Shown piece by piece: positions 1-7,983 of a DNA stretch of 17,012 nt (within the stretch, counting starts at the first letter, position 1; every line of letters starts with the position of its first letter). Location of the stretch: assembly GCA_017608295.1 (NCBI GenBank), contig JAFCGF010000039.1, positions 1 to 17,012 of the forward strand, in the 5' to 3' direction. A program made the position numbers and the translations under genes. A model generated the notes under the pieces. It was not told the origin of the DNA, made no database searches, and was given only the letters and a program-made list of their open reading frames with translations. Origin of the DNA: Candidatus Woesearchaeota archaeon (GTDB lineage: Archaea > Nanoarchaeota > Nanoarchaeia > Woesearchaeales > JAGVZT01).

Positions 1-56
1 TGGATATCATTTTCGTAATCTTTCAGAGAACGAAAGAGTAACGTTTTGAATAGATT

Positions 57-1847
57 TTAAAATGTGGTACCTCTTTTTACCGGTGGGTGGTATCGGTTTA
101 CTCTGTGGTTAAAACATAGGATACCATGCGAATCCGTATAAAGTGACCATACCACATTTGTGCTGAGACTGGATGTCACCAACGGATCATGTTTGAAGGG
201 TTCGAATTTCATCCTTTCCCTGTTCTCATTTGTCAACCTGAATAATCCATCAAAAGTGGAAGCAAACCACAGGGTACCAGACGGATCTTCAGTAATGGCT
301 CTGATATCACTTAAACTCATTGTGAACCCTTCAACTTCATAGAAGGTATTTGTAAGTATGTCCTCTTTTCGCTGACCATACAATGATCCACTGCCCGCAA
401 TCCAGATATGCCCTTTTCTATCCTGCAACAAGTCATTGATCCGTACGTAATCGTATGGAATCTTTGAAGGAAGCTCAATATGATAAAATATCTCAGATTC
501 CCTGTCGAACCTATCCAGTGAAGCAGCCGTCCCCACCCAGAGATTATCATTGGAATCTTCCATTAGTGTAAAAACAAATTGATAGGATAAACTGTTTGGA
601 TTGGCAGGATCAATGGTAAATCTTTTTCTGAAATTCATTTGCCGGTCATATTGTAGTAATCCTCCCTGGCTGGTGCCAATCCAGAAATTGCCTTTGCTGT
701 CTTCCAGAAATGTGGCAGCATCATAGGTATAGGGTTCCTGACCGAACGGTCCTATGGTAAAAGAAGAAAAGGGATTCCTGTTAAGGTTGAGTTTGACGAA
801 TCCTGTAAAACCCGTTGCTACCCATAGGATCCCCTGTTTATCTAGATAGATATCTAATACCGCATCAAAGAAATTGCTCCGGGGATCATCCTTATTGTAA
901 TCATAGCGTGTTACCTTGCCTGTGGCTTTATCGAATCGGTTCAAACCCTTTGTTGTCACCAGCCAGAGCGACTTACCCTCATCCAGCGGATTGTCGAATA
1001 TAGTCCGGATGTAACTATTGCTTATGCTATTGATGTTATCCGGGTCATGCCGGTATTGTGTGATCCTGCCTTCTGCCTCATTATATTGAAAAAGTGCGTC
1101 AATCGTAGTTATCCAGAAAGTGCCGTTGGGATCTTCAACAAAACCGTTCGTCTGCTGATCTGCCAAATCCCCTGCCTCAGGAACAAAGGAGGAAATATTT
1201 TTGAATTTCAAAGAACTTTTATCGAGTAGGTACAATCCCCGATAGGTGCTGATCCACAATCTGCCCTGGCTGTCTTCCGAGATGAAAGAGATCCTGTTTG
1301 CCTGATCTATCGTATCAGAATTGACATGGAGAATGGTATACTCACCTGTGGAGGGGTCAAGATTCAAAATACCTGAACTCTTGGAGGAGGCAAGCCAGAG
1401 ATTTCCATCCTGATCCTCTATACCTGTGTGAATCAGGTTGAAATCAAAATCGAACATAAATCCGGGCTCTCTCAAATAATGGCTAAATGATCCCGTATTT
1501 GGATTATAGATGTTCAGCCCGCCTGAATAAGTTCCGATCCAGATATTCCCGCTCCTGTCTTCAAACAGAATCTTATGGATCATGTTCCCCGAGATAGATG
1601 TAGTATCCATGGGATCGTAATGAAATTCCAGGAAATCATTCCCGTCATACCGGTATAGACCGTTTTCGGTGCCCAACCACATGAATCCTTTCGAATCTTT
1701 GAATATGGAGGTAGCCATTTTGACAGGCAGTCCTTTCAGGAGCGTGTAATCAATTGGTCCGGAGGTGCCGGATTGAGGAAGTCCACTAATGACGAGCGCA
1801 CAGAAGAAGATAACCGACAGTAATGATATTTTAACAGAGTAGGGCAT
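57..1847 (-). CDS. Truncated HTCS sensor (reg_prop propeller protein)
   Basis: Periplasmic sensor half of a hybrid two-component system; such proteins usually sense glycans or similar ligands. An N-terminal signal segment (about residues 1-28) is followed by reg_prop blades with the G-x-(L/I/F)-W-(I/L/F)-(G/A)-T pattern. I count 11 good blades. A 12th begins (SLYTDSHGIL) but then reads CFNHRVNRY instead of the expected W-x-G-T-x-x-G-L-N-R-Y, and the frame stops at TAA within a TTTTAAAA run. The paralogue at 11808-16118 has 14 blades before its Y_Y_Y, membrane, kinase, receiver and HTH parts, all of which are missing here. In the 56 bases past the stop, the next frame (KIYSKRYSFVL) continues briefly but also stops. 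I infer a decayed or truncated gene; the rest of an HTCS could lie beyond the window edge. The ATG at 1847 begins a good signal peptide; no Shine-Dalgarno is seen. Confidence 0.8.
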   Translation of the reverse strand: MPYSVKISLLSVIFFCALVISGLPQSGTSGPIDYTLLKGLPVKMATSIFKDSKGFMWLGTENGLYRYDGNDFLEFHYDPMDTTSISGNMIHKILFEDRSGNIWIGTYSGGLNIYNPNTGSFSHYLREPGFMFDFDFNLIHTGIEDQDGNLWLASSKSSGILNLDPSTGEYTILHVNSDTIDQANRISFISEDSQGRLWISTYRGLYLLDKSSLKFKNISSFVPEAGDLADQQTNGFVEDPNGTFWITTIDALFQYNEAEGRITQYRHDPDNINSISNSYIRTIFDNPLDEGKSLWLVTTKGLNRFDKATGKVTRYDYNKDDPRSNFFDAVLDIYLDKQGILWVATGFTGFVKLNLNRNPFSSFTIGPFGQEPYTYDAATFLEDSKGNFWIGTSQGGLLQYDRQMNFRKRFTIDPANPNSLSYQFVFTLMEDSNDNLWVGTAASLDRFDRESEIFYHIELPSKIPYDYVRINDLLQDRKGHIWIAGSGSLYGQRKEDILTNTFYEVEGFTMSLSDIRAITEDPSGTLWFASTFDGLFRLTNENRERMKFEPFKHDPLVTSSLSTNVVWSLYTDSHGILCFNHRVNRYHPPVKRGTTF

Positions 1848-1868
1848 CCGGTCAGGTTTTGAGTTTGC

Positions 1869-1893
1869 AGGGGCAACCGGATCGGTTGCCCCT
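1869..1893. repeat. GGGGC palindrome, copy 1
   Basis: Inverted repeat with 11-bp arms (AGGGGCAACCG / CGGTTGCCCCT) around a 3-base loop GAT. It has the same core as the palindromes at 11780-11814 and 16413-16441. It lies about 76 bp past the stop of the DUF1302-like gene and 22 bp before the start of the truncated HTCS, so it could end the upstream transcript or form a hairpin in the next gene's leader. No T-tract follows directly. Confidence 0.85.
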
Positions 1894-1908
1894 ACTCAAA
1901 TAACCGGA

Positions 1909-1916
1909 TAAATATA
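1909..1916 (-). promoter_or_regulatory. Weak -7-like box upstream of the truncated HTCS
   Basis: On the minus strand TATATTTA resembles the Bacteroidota -7 box (TAnnTTTG) with a final G-to-A change. No convincing -33 TTTG lies 19-21 bp upstream; a TTG sits only 15 bp away. If it is used, palindrome copy 1 would fall in the 5' leader of the gene starting at 1847. Weak assignment. Confidence 0.25.
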
Positions 1917-1969
1917 AGAAAAATTAGGGAACAATCGCGGTAACTGGTAGCAAGAAGTTGTTTGTATTA

Positions 1970-3214
1970 TTAGAAATTATACTTGATTTTTGTATAAATC
2001 ATTGAGTTATCGTCATAACGGCCAAACATACCTCTTTCATCGCCAACGAAAATATTTGATCCCAGTAATATTGAGAAACTATCACTAAAATCGTAGGTGA
2101 TTTTAGGTCTTATCAATGCATCACCATAGTTCAGTCCAACATATGAAAACAGTTCAAAATGCAGTGTTTCACGCATGGCATCGTATCGGGCAAGGAATGT
2201 CATCGTATTTTGAAATTCAGCTTCTTCGATAAAATCGTTATACCCCATAATATACTTCTGAATAAACTGAGCGCTCAGTTTCAGGTTGCCGATGCCATAA
2301 TCAAGCCCAACGACATAGTGCAAATAATCTTTTTGTGTAAGAGCTCCATCCGCTGTTGGATCAGCGGTCTGAAAGTATTTCCCATTATAATAAGCAGCTT
2401 CACCCCGAAGCACAAAACTCTTGATCGTTGACGTAAATGAGCCCCCGGCAACAGTAAGACGGTGATGCTCGGGAGTGATCAACAATCCAATTAGCACAGG
2501 CAAATTGGTTATTGTATCAATTTCAAATTGTTTTTCAATATACATACTCGGTGTAGCATCCCAGGTATATGCCCCTATCAAATCAAAATCGATGGCAGAG
2601 GAGGATAATGAATACTTCAAATAAACTTCACTGTTTGAAAGGCTGGGGTTTATTTTTTCCTTTGAATAATCAAAAGTTGGCGGAGCCGGAAATTCCGGAG
2701 GCTTGTACCATATCGAACCCGGTTTGGGAAACTCATTACCGGCATAAATCGGTTTCCAAATGAATTCAATGGTACTGTTGCCAAAATAAAAATCAATTTT
2801 TGCTGCATATACACCGATGCGTATCTCATCGAAATCCGGCAACAAAAACTCCGACAAATCCAAAGGAGAAACAATGTCGGTAATAAACACTCCATCGGCT
2901 TTTCCCCATACTATTTGTTGCTTCCCTACACGGATATCAATACTTTTGAAATAGAGATCCAAATAAATCTCTCTTAGCCTAAAATCAAGGCTATCTATAC
3001 CATAAAGATAGAGCATGGGATTAGCTTTAAAAGCTACTCTGTCACCCATTTTTTCAAAATTTAAATTGAGGGTATTTTGCAGCATATTAAAGTTGCCGTT
3101 TTTATATAAAATACCTGTATAATTTCTTACGAACCCATTGATATCGACCATTTGGGCAAAAGACTCCTGCCCAACAAGCAGTAGCAGAAATAATATTATT
3201 CCTTTTATTTTCAT
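1970..3214 (-). CDS. DUF1302-like outer-membrane beta-barrel protein
   Basis: Predicted outer-membrane barrel of 414 residues with a signal peptide (about 1-20, ending S-F-A-Q) and an aromatic C-terminal residue (Y-N-F), typical of barrels. The stretch around residues 90-135 (VGKQQIVWGKADG, then SPLDLSEFLLPD and IRIG) matches the recognisable core of DUF1302-like proteins and related porins. It is shorter than proteobacterial DUF1302 proteins as I remember them. It is the last gene of the TetR/RND/LolA-like unit, starting 24 bp after the stop of the LolA-like gene with an A-rich leader (TTAAAAAG). In such clusters the barrel is thought to provide the outer-membrane end of a route fed by an MMPL-type RND pump; the substrate is unknown. 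Family call fairly sure, role inferred from context. Confidence 0.75.
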   Translation of the reverse strand: MKIKGIILFLLLLVGQESFAQMVDINGFVRNYTGILYKNGNFNMLQNTLNLNFEKMGDRVAFKANPMLYLYGIDSLDFRLREIYLDLYFKSIDIRVGKQQIVWGKADGVFITDIVSPLDLSEFLLPDFDEIRIGVYAAKIDFYFGNSTIEFIWKPIYAGNEFPKPGSIWYKPPEFPAPPTFDYSKEKINPSLSNSEVYLKYSLSSSAIDFDLIGAYTWDATPSMYIEKQFEIDTITNLPVLIGLLITPEHHRLTVAGGSFTSTIKSFVLRGEAAYYNGKYFQTADPTADGALTQKDYLHYVVGLDYGIGNLKLSAQFIQKYIMGYNDFIEEAEFQNTMTFLARYDAMRETLHFELFSYVGLNYGDALIRPKITYDFSDSFSILLGSNIFVGDERGMFGRYDDNSMIYTKIKYNF

Positions 3215-3238
3215 GACTTTTTAACTTGTATAACTGAA

Positions 3239-4024
3239 TCACATCCCCCTCATCATCATCCTTTCAGAAAATTTGGAGGCCGGAATATTTGTATCGATCT
3301 CTACATTACTTAACACCATGGTAGTACGATGATTCTTTTGCACATTCTCCATTTCGGAACTTGTGACAACCAAAAAGCCTGAGATTTTTTCAAATTTCTT
3401 AATCTTTAATACTTTCAGAAACTCTTCATCTTCATCATAAAATTCCTTTTTTAAACCTATGAAGTTGTCTTTCCTTATCCATGTTTTTGTTCTGGAGTAC
3501 ATATATTCTTCATCCTTTGGTGTGCTTTCAACTATGTAATAATCAACGTCATCGATTGTTTCTTCCCCAATAAGTTCATGAGTATCGTCATCCAATTTAC
3601 GGTCTCCCAGATCGTCGTAAGTAAAGTCGGAACCCATAAAATAATCGCTTTTACTATCGCTGGATATCCTTTTGACCTTTTTTAAAGCCGGAAGATAGAT
3701 CCACTGATCATCACTCTTTTCAGAATCGTATTCCCAACTCATGAATGAAGTGTTTTTTACATCGGCAGGCGACTGGAAAAACATGATGCTTTTTTCTACA
3801 TCACCCATCTCTTTTTTGAATTGTTTGATCTTTCTGATTCTTTTTTTGTCGTTTTTATTGATAAGGGTCATGGTAAGGTCGGATGTTTGATCGTCTCCTG
3901 TTGGAAGGTTGTAAACTTTTTCGATAATCTCCCTGCCACTTAGTTGCTGTGCCATTAATTGTCCTGTAAATCCGGTTGTTATTATTAATGCAACTAATAC
4001 TGATGTGATTTTTAATATTTTCAT
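3239..4024 (-). CDS. Outer-membrane lipoprotein-sorting protein (LolA-like)
   Basis: Periplasmic LolA/LolB-fold protein of the LolA_like family (Pfam PF17131), 261 residues. A signal peptide covers about residues 1-26 (ending L-M-A-Q-Q). The mature part starts with GREIIEKVYNLP and contains family hallmarks: MTLINK followed by a basic stretch, FQSPADVKNTSFMSWEY, DDQWIYLPALKKVKRI, and SDFTYDDLGDR. These proteins have a hydrophobic cavity and usually pair with MMPL-type RND pumps, suggesting transfer of a lipid or lipid-like substrate across the periplasm. The C-terminus is Met-rich (RMMMRGM). It lies between the RND gene (140-bp repeat-bearing gap) and the DUF1302-like gene (24 bp), presumably co-transcribed. 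It is not canonical LolA, since no lolCDE-type genes are nearby. Confidence 0.88.
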   Translation of the reverse strand: MKILKITSVLVALIITTGFTGQLMAQQLSGREIIEKVYNLPTGDDQTSDLTMTLINKNDKKRIRKIKQFKKEMGDVEKSIMFFQSPADVKNTSFMSWEYDSEKSDDQWIYLPALKKVKRISSDSKSDYFMGSDFTYDDLGDRKLDDDTHELIGEETIDDVDYYIVESTPKDEEYMYSRTKTWIRKDNFIGLKKEFYDEDEEFLKVLKIKKFEKISGFLVVTSSEMENVQKNHRTTMVLSNVEIDTNIPASKFSERMMMRGM

Positions 4025-4052
4025 TTTTCTTTTTTTAAATGATGTAATTATT

Positions 4053-4076
4053 TAATGGTGTAATGGTATAATGGTT
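4053..4076. repeat. 8-bp tandem repeat TAATGGTN (3 units)
   Basis: Three head-to-tail units TAATGGTG, TAATGGTA and TAATGGTT fill 24 bp of the gap between the RND and LolA-like genes. They are roughly inverted relative to the array at 4131-4170: TATAATGGTT here pairs with AACCATTGTA there with one mismatch. A hairpin with a 70-base loop could form in the mRNA between the two genes. Confidence 0.8.
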
Positions 4077-4130
4077 TTCCTTCATGGCTACTTTCAATAA
4101 ATGATTAATAAATCTACTTTAATGACATTG

Positions 4131-4170
4131 TATAATTGAATAATTGAACCATTGTATAATTGTATCATTT
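4131..4170. repeat. 8-bp tandem repeat (5 units) containing a stop codon
   Basis: Five 8-bp units: TATAATTG, AATAATTG, AACCATTG, TATAATTG and TATCATTT. The last unit holds the TGA stop codon of the RND gene (4165-4167, minus strand) and its final lysine codon, so the repeat defines the 3' end of that gene. Confidence 0.8.
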
Positions 4171-6465
4171 ATTACTGTTCTTAAAATACAGTTTTGAAAC
4201 ATTCAGCAACACAAGCATAATGGTAAGGGTACCCACAAAACTTGTGAACATATTCAGAGATACCAATGCGCCCAGTTCACGGTTGGGTGGGAATACGGAA
4301 AACAGCAACACCAAAAACCCTGCAATTACAACAATGGCATTAAACAAAATTGCCCTGCCTGAGTGCGCCATGGTTTTTTGTGCAGTAAGTTCTTTGTCGC
4401 CTGTTTTTTTAGCATTCACGCGATATTGCTCGATAAAGTGAACTGCATAATCAATCCCAATACCAATGGCTATGCTCGATAGCAAGGCTGTTGTTGTGCT
4501 GAGAGGTATATCCAAAAAACCCATTACGCCAAAACTTATCAATGCTGTTATAAGAATAGGAACGGCGCCGATAATTCCGGCTTTAATATTTTTAAACATA
4601 AATGACAACAGTACGATTACGATAATTATTGAAAGTATCAAACTCATTATTTGTCCTTCCAATATTAAATCGGTAAATATCAGTCCTTTGTAACCACTGC
4701 CGGCATATTTCATATTAATATTCATTTCTGAAAAATCATCCTCATAAGAATCGATTATGGTTATGGCCGAATTGATAGCTTTTGAATTATCGCTTTTTAA
4801 CTGAAAAGTAACATTCAGTTTTGCATAATCGTAGTCGACTACTTTATCAAGGTTTTCAGGGTCGCCCGACATTTCGTAAAGCAGCAGGTACTGGGCAATC
4901 ATGTCGCGGCTGTCGGGGATAGTATTGAAGGCCTCATCATCGGCATTCATAACCTTGTTCATGCGATTTATGTAATCGGCAAGAGAAAATGACGTTCCCA
5001 CAACATCAAGGTCGCTCTCAAGTTGGTTTTGCATTTGATCAACCAGTCTGAGTGCTTCCGGATTCTTAAACACATCTTTTTTGTCTCCTGCATCCAATAT
5101 GAGGTTTAAGGAAGTTGTTCCTCCAAAATGATCGTTGATAAATTTATCGGTAAGCACTATCTCGCTCTCCTTTTCAAACTTATCCAGGAAACTTGAGTTA
5201 ATCCATATTTTCTGCATTCCTATTATTGAAAGAACTATGATTATAGCGGTAGTAATAATGGAAATGTTTTTCCGTTTCACAACCCAGGAAGCAAATTTGT
5301 CAGCAAAGCCAGGTTTCCCATTTGTTTGTTTTGCTTTGGCCTTTCTAACTTTTGGCAGACCAAAAATCATAATTCCGGCCGGTATCAGGGTCAGAGAAAA
5401 TAACATGGCCGCTAATACTCCGAACGCTGTAAAAATCCCAAAGTATTTAATTGGATTAACCTGCGATGTAAGTAAAGAGATAAAGCCGGCCGCGGTTGTT
5501 ATAGAGGTCATTACCACCGGGCTCCACATGTTTCTTATCATATCGATAACTGCTTCTTTTTTCCCGGCATCAGGATTTTTGCGTTGAAATAATTGCAGAT
5601 GGCTATACAGGTGAATACCGTCGGCAACTCCAATGGCAATAAGCATAACAGGGATCATTGTAGAAACAGCGTATATAGGAATGTCAACCAGCGCCATCAA
5701 TCCAAATGCCCATAACACACTAAAAAACACAACTGCCATTGTGAGCAATGTACTTTTTACACTTCGTAGCATAAAAAACAAGACAATAGTAATTACAAGT
5801 AGTACAATCGGTACCATCTTTTTCATATCAGCAGGGCCAAGGAGGGCCATTGTACCTTCCACAATCGGACGGCCGGCTACATGAATTTTAATATCATCGG
5901 TTTGGAATGAGGATGTCAATTCAAGAATTTCATTGTAAAATTCCTGGCTGAATACATCATCCCTGATTTCGGCAATAATAACTGTAACGGTCTCATCGGT
6001 TGAGACAAGACGTCCATAAATCATTTCGTTATTTCTAACATTTTGCTGTAACTCCTTAAGTTGTTCTTCGGATTTCGGCACCCTTTTAAAGAAACGCTTC
6101 ACATCCATCCCCTCTTCATCACCTACAATATTGTCAGCAGTATAAAGAGATGTGACATCTTCTTTTTCAATCTCATCCATTTTTTGCAGCATCCTGGTCA
6201 GTTGCTTTAAAGTATCGATTGTAGCTGTATTATAAATTCCATTTTTATTTTCCAGGGCCACAATAATACCATCGTTTATTCCAAACCATTCTTCGGCCTG
6301 GTCACTATAGACAAAAGCCGGATGTTCCTGTGGCATATACTTGTCCAGATTGGTTTCCATCCTGGAGTTACTCTTCATTACCACAAAAAACAAAGCGCTG
6401 ATCAAGATTATAACAGCCAGTGTTATCCATGGAGTATTGAGTAGTTTTTTTAGTATGTTTTCCAT
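4165..6465 (-). CDS. MMPL-type RND superfamily transporter
   Basis: Inner-membrane transporter of 766 residues from the RND superfamily, MMPL/HpnN-like branch (COG1033 type). TM1 is at about 12-30, a periplasmic domain at about 31-215, and a block of five helices at about 218-372; this layout repeats in the second half (TM7 about 399-420, periplasmic domain, last helices about 600-760). Each half has the helix-4-type motif with an acidic residue expected to carry protons: GVADGIHLYSH (Asp282) and GIGIDYAVHF (Asp672). At about 770 residues it is shorter than the roughly 1000 of AcrB-type drug pumps and fits lipid-exporting MMPL proteins. It starts 27 bp after the TetR stop and precedes the LolA-like gene. 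The last codon and TGA lie in an 8-bp tandem repeat. Substrate unknown; lipid or hopanoid-like is a guess from the family. Confidence 0.9.
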   Translation of the reverse strand: MENILKKLLNTPWITLAVIILISALFFVVMKSNSRMETNLDKYMPQEHPAFVYSDQAEEWFGINDGIIVALENKNGIYNTATIDTLKQLTRMLQKMDEIEKEDVTSLYTADNIVGDEEGMDVKRFFKRVPKSEEQLKELQQNVRNNEMIYGRLVSTDETVTVIIAEIRDDVFSQEFYNEILELTSSFQTDDIKIHVAGRPIVEGTMALLGPADMKKMVPIVLLVITIVLFFMLRSVKSTLLTMAVVFFSVLWAFGLMALVDIPIYAVSTMIPVMLIAIGVADGIHLYSHLQLFQRKNPDAGKKEAVIDMIRNMWSPVVMTSITTAAGFISLLTSQVNPIKYFGIFTAFGVLAAMLFSLTLIPAGIMIFGLPKVRKAKAKQTNGKPGFADKFASWVVKRKNISIITTAIIIVLSIIGMQKIWINSSFLDKFEKESEIVLTDKFINDHFGGTTSLNLILDAGDKKDVFKNPEALRLVDQMQNQLESDLDVVGTSFSLADYINRMNKVMNADDEAFNTIPDSRDMIAQYLLLYEMSGDPENLDKVVDYDYAKLNVTFQLKSDNSKAINSAITIIDSYEDDFSEMNINMKYAGSGYKGLIFTDLILEGQIMSLILSIIIVIVLLSFMFKNIKAGIIGAVPILITALISFGVMGFLDIPLSTTTALLSSIAIGIGIDYAVHFIEQYRVNAKKTGDKELTAQKTMAHSGRAILFNAIVVIAGFLVLLFSVFPPNRELGALVSLNMFTSFVGTLTIMLVLLNVSKLYFKNSNK

Positions 6466-6492
6466 TTTGTACTTATTAATTATTCTCTGAAT

Positions 6493-7077
6493 TTATTTTT
6501 CTAAAATTTTACTCAATACAGCTATTAACTTTTTACCTTCCGCACTTAAACTAAAATTGTGATTGTTCAGATCCCATTTTTTTACTAGCAACCTTAATGA
6601 ACCCATTGCTATTAAAGCAAGGCTTTTTTCATTAATATCTTCCCTTACAGTTTTTTCTGATTGACCTTTCAAAATAATATTTTCAATCGTTTGTGTATTC
6701 AGGTTTAAAATCTCAACTATTTTAATTTTTAAGACTTCTTCATTTTTAAATATTTCTTCTGAAAATATAACTGAAACCATTGATGGGGTTTCAGAAAATA
6801 ATTCGAGCATCTTCGAAAACATGAAACTGATCTTTTCTATTGCCGTGGCTTCATATGTTTCCATCATTTCGGAAAGCATAATCGCCATCTCTTTAAAATT
6901 ATTCAGAATACGAAGAAGGATCTCTGTTTTGCTCTCAAAATGCCTGTATATTCCCGGTTCAGATATACCAATAGCTTTTGAAAGATTTCTAATGGTCAAC
7001 CCCTGTATCCCTTTCTTATCAATGATTTTGATAGATTCATCAATGATTTGCTGTTGTCTTTTTGTTAGCATTTCCAA
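6493..7077 (-). CDS. TetR/AcrR-family transcriptional regulator
   Basis: Repressor-type regulator of 194 residues. The TetR HTH lies at about residues 6-55: KRQQQIIDESIKIIDKKG, then GLTIRNLSKAIGISEPGIYRHFESKTEIL, with the typical G-I-Y-R-H-F recognition helix. The remainder is a variable helical ligand-binding domain. It is first in the RND/LolA-like/DUF1302-like unit and only 27 bp from the pump gene, so it very likely controls its own operon and responds to the pump's substrate. A promoter is visible at 7102-7132. The start ATG at 7077 follows the leader ATTATTTGGAA. Confidence 0.92.
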   Translation of the reverse strand: MEMLTKRQQQIIDESIKIIDKKGIQGLTIRNLSKAIGISEPGIYRHFESKTEILLRILNNFKEMAIMLSEMMETYEATAIEKISFMFSKMLELFSETPSMVSVIFSEEIFKNEEVLKIKIVEILNLNTQTIENIILKGQSEKTVREDINEKSLALIAMGSLRLLVKKWDLNNHNFSLSAEGKKLIAVLSKILEK

Positions 7078-7101
7078 ATAATGTTAGTTAGCATTCGCTC
7101 G

Positions 7102-7132
7102 CAAAAGTAATACTAAATTTTTAACGAACAAG
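7102..7132 (-). promoter_or_regulatory. Promoter of the tetR-RND operon
   Basis: On the minus strand CTTG (7132-7129), a 19-bp spacer, and TACTTTTG (7109-7102) match the Bacteroidota consensus TTTG-N19/21-TAnnTTTG. Transcription should start about 18-22 nt before the TetR ATG. The short leader contains AATG-TTAGTTAG-CATT (7079-7094), an imperfect palindrome overlapping the expected start site and a candidate operator for the TetR protein. Promoter fit is good; the operator is a guess. Confidence 0.65.
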
Positions 7133-7175
7133 TTTTTTAATTATTTTGTGAATTGGATCAGCGTGAGAAGGCTTT

Positions 7176-7334
7176 TCATTTCATTACATGATCTTCCACA
7201 TTCGAGAGACTGGGTAATCCAGGATCTCTTAATTGATCTTGCAGTTGATCAACATCAAAGCTTCTGAGACCAAGATAATGTACCAGGTTTAAAGCACTTC
7301 TGCGATAAACAGGATGGACATTTTCAATTTCTTT
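7176..7334 (-). pseudogene. Remnant of a pyruvate-kinase-like protein (N-terminal region)
   Basis: A 52-codon fragment beginning KEIENVHPVYRRSALNLVHY and continuing with LGLRSFDVDQLQDQL, PGLPSLSNVEDHVMK, then TGA. It matches the helical region that precedes the TIM barrel in the long pyruvate-kinase homologues (pattern: H-P, R-x-S-A-x-N-L-x-H-Y-L-x-L-R, L-Q-x-x-L, G-L-x-S-L, H-V). After the TGA the sequence goes on in the next frame as MKSLLTLIQFTK (down to 7141), the expected continuation, so a frameshift sits near 7180. The catalytic barrel is absent. The fragment overlaps the 3' end of the HD gene in another reading frame. Recognised from memory of the family pattern; a profile search would settle it. 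Confidence 0.65.
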
Positions 7335-7924
7335 TGTAATAGTTGTAGATTTTTGTCTTTTTTTGGTTGAAGTTCTTTTTTTGCAAAATAAGTATGATAT
7401 TCATGTGTCTGAAAAAACTTTACTGATGTTGCATGGAATTTGCGTTTTCCGATTTTCTTTTCTGAAAGATTGATCCATTCTTTCCGCATTTTTTCAATCC
7501 GTTCGATATAGTTGTCCTCTGAAAGATGCATGAGGTCCGCATCACAAAGGACTCTGGAAATAAGATCTTTCGGTTGCTGTGGCACAATGGTAGCCAGAAT
7601 ACAATTTTTTATAAGGGTTATTATACCTTCATCAATGCCTTTTGAAGTTAAAAATTCGGCAGCGATTCTGGCGCTTTCCTCCTCGTGACCTTCAGGACTA
7701 ATAATATAACCTGTATCGTGAAACCAGGCACAAAGTTTTACAATATTTATTTCATCATCTTTTAAACCACTAATCTTTCCAATAAACTCCGAGTTATCAA
7801 CTACATACTTCGCATGATCGATAGTATGAAATTCTATGTTATCAGGTAATTTTTCGGCCAAAAGTTTGGTTACGAAATTCCCGGCTTCTTTTACTAAATC
7901 AACATCTATTTTATTCATTGGCAT
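7289..7924 (-). CDS. HD-domain phosphohydrolase, probably truncated
   Basis: Predicted metal-dependent phosphohydrolase of the HD superfamily, 211 residues. Metal ligands are visible: His in FHTIDHAKYV (about 32-41), the HD pair in CAWFHDTGY (about 66-74), His in GHEEES (about 79-84) and Asp in LCDADLMHL (about 127-135). The tail KKELQPKKDKNLQLLQKKLK is typical of Bacteroidota proteins in which this HD domain is followed by a PycTM (DUF5706) membrane domain of the Pycsar-effector type. Here the frame leaves that homology after KKLK and ends with SILFIAEVL, inside DNA that in another frame encodes a pyruvate-kinase-like remnant. I infer a rearrangement removed the membrane half. Start is ATG at 7924 or 7918; no Shine-Dalgarno is seen. 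Activity on a nucleotide is likely; substrate unknown. Confidence 0.78.
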   Translation of the reverse strand: MPMNKIDVDLVKEAGNFVTKLLAEKLPDNIEFHTIDHAKYVVDNSEFIGKISGLKDDEINIVKLCAWFHDTGYIISPEGHEEESARIAAEFLTSKGIDEGIITLIKNCILATIVPQQPKDLISRVLCDADLMHLSEDNYIERIEKMRKEWINLSEKKIGKRKFHATSVKFFQTHEYHTYFAKKELQPKKDKNLQLLQKKLKMSILFIAEVL

Positions 7925-7983
7925 ATCGTTGTACTCTAATTTAAACTTCCATTAATGAGAAAAATTGCATGATCGAATTGCGA

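Noticed and set aside
5135..5587. A 150-codon plus-strand frame opposite the RND transporter
   Set aside because: Hydrophobic by reflection of the membrane helices on the other strand; no independent coding evidence.
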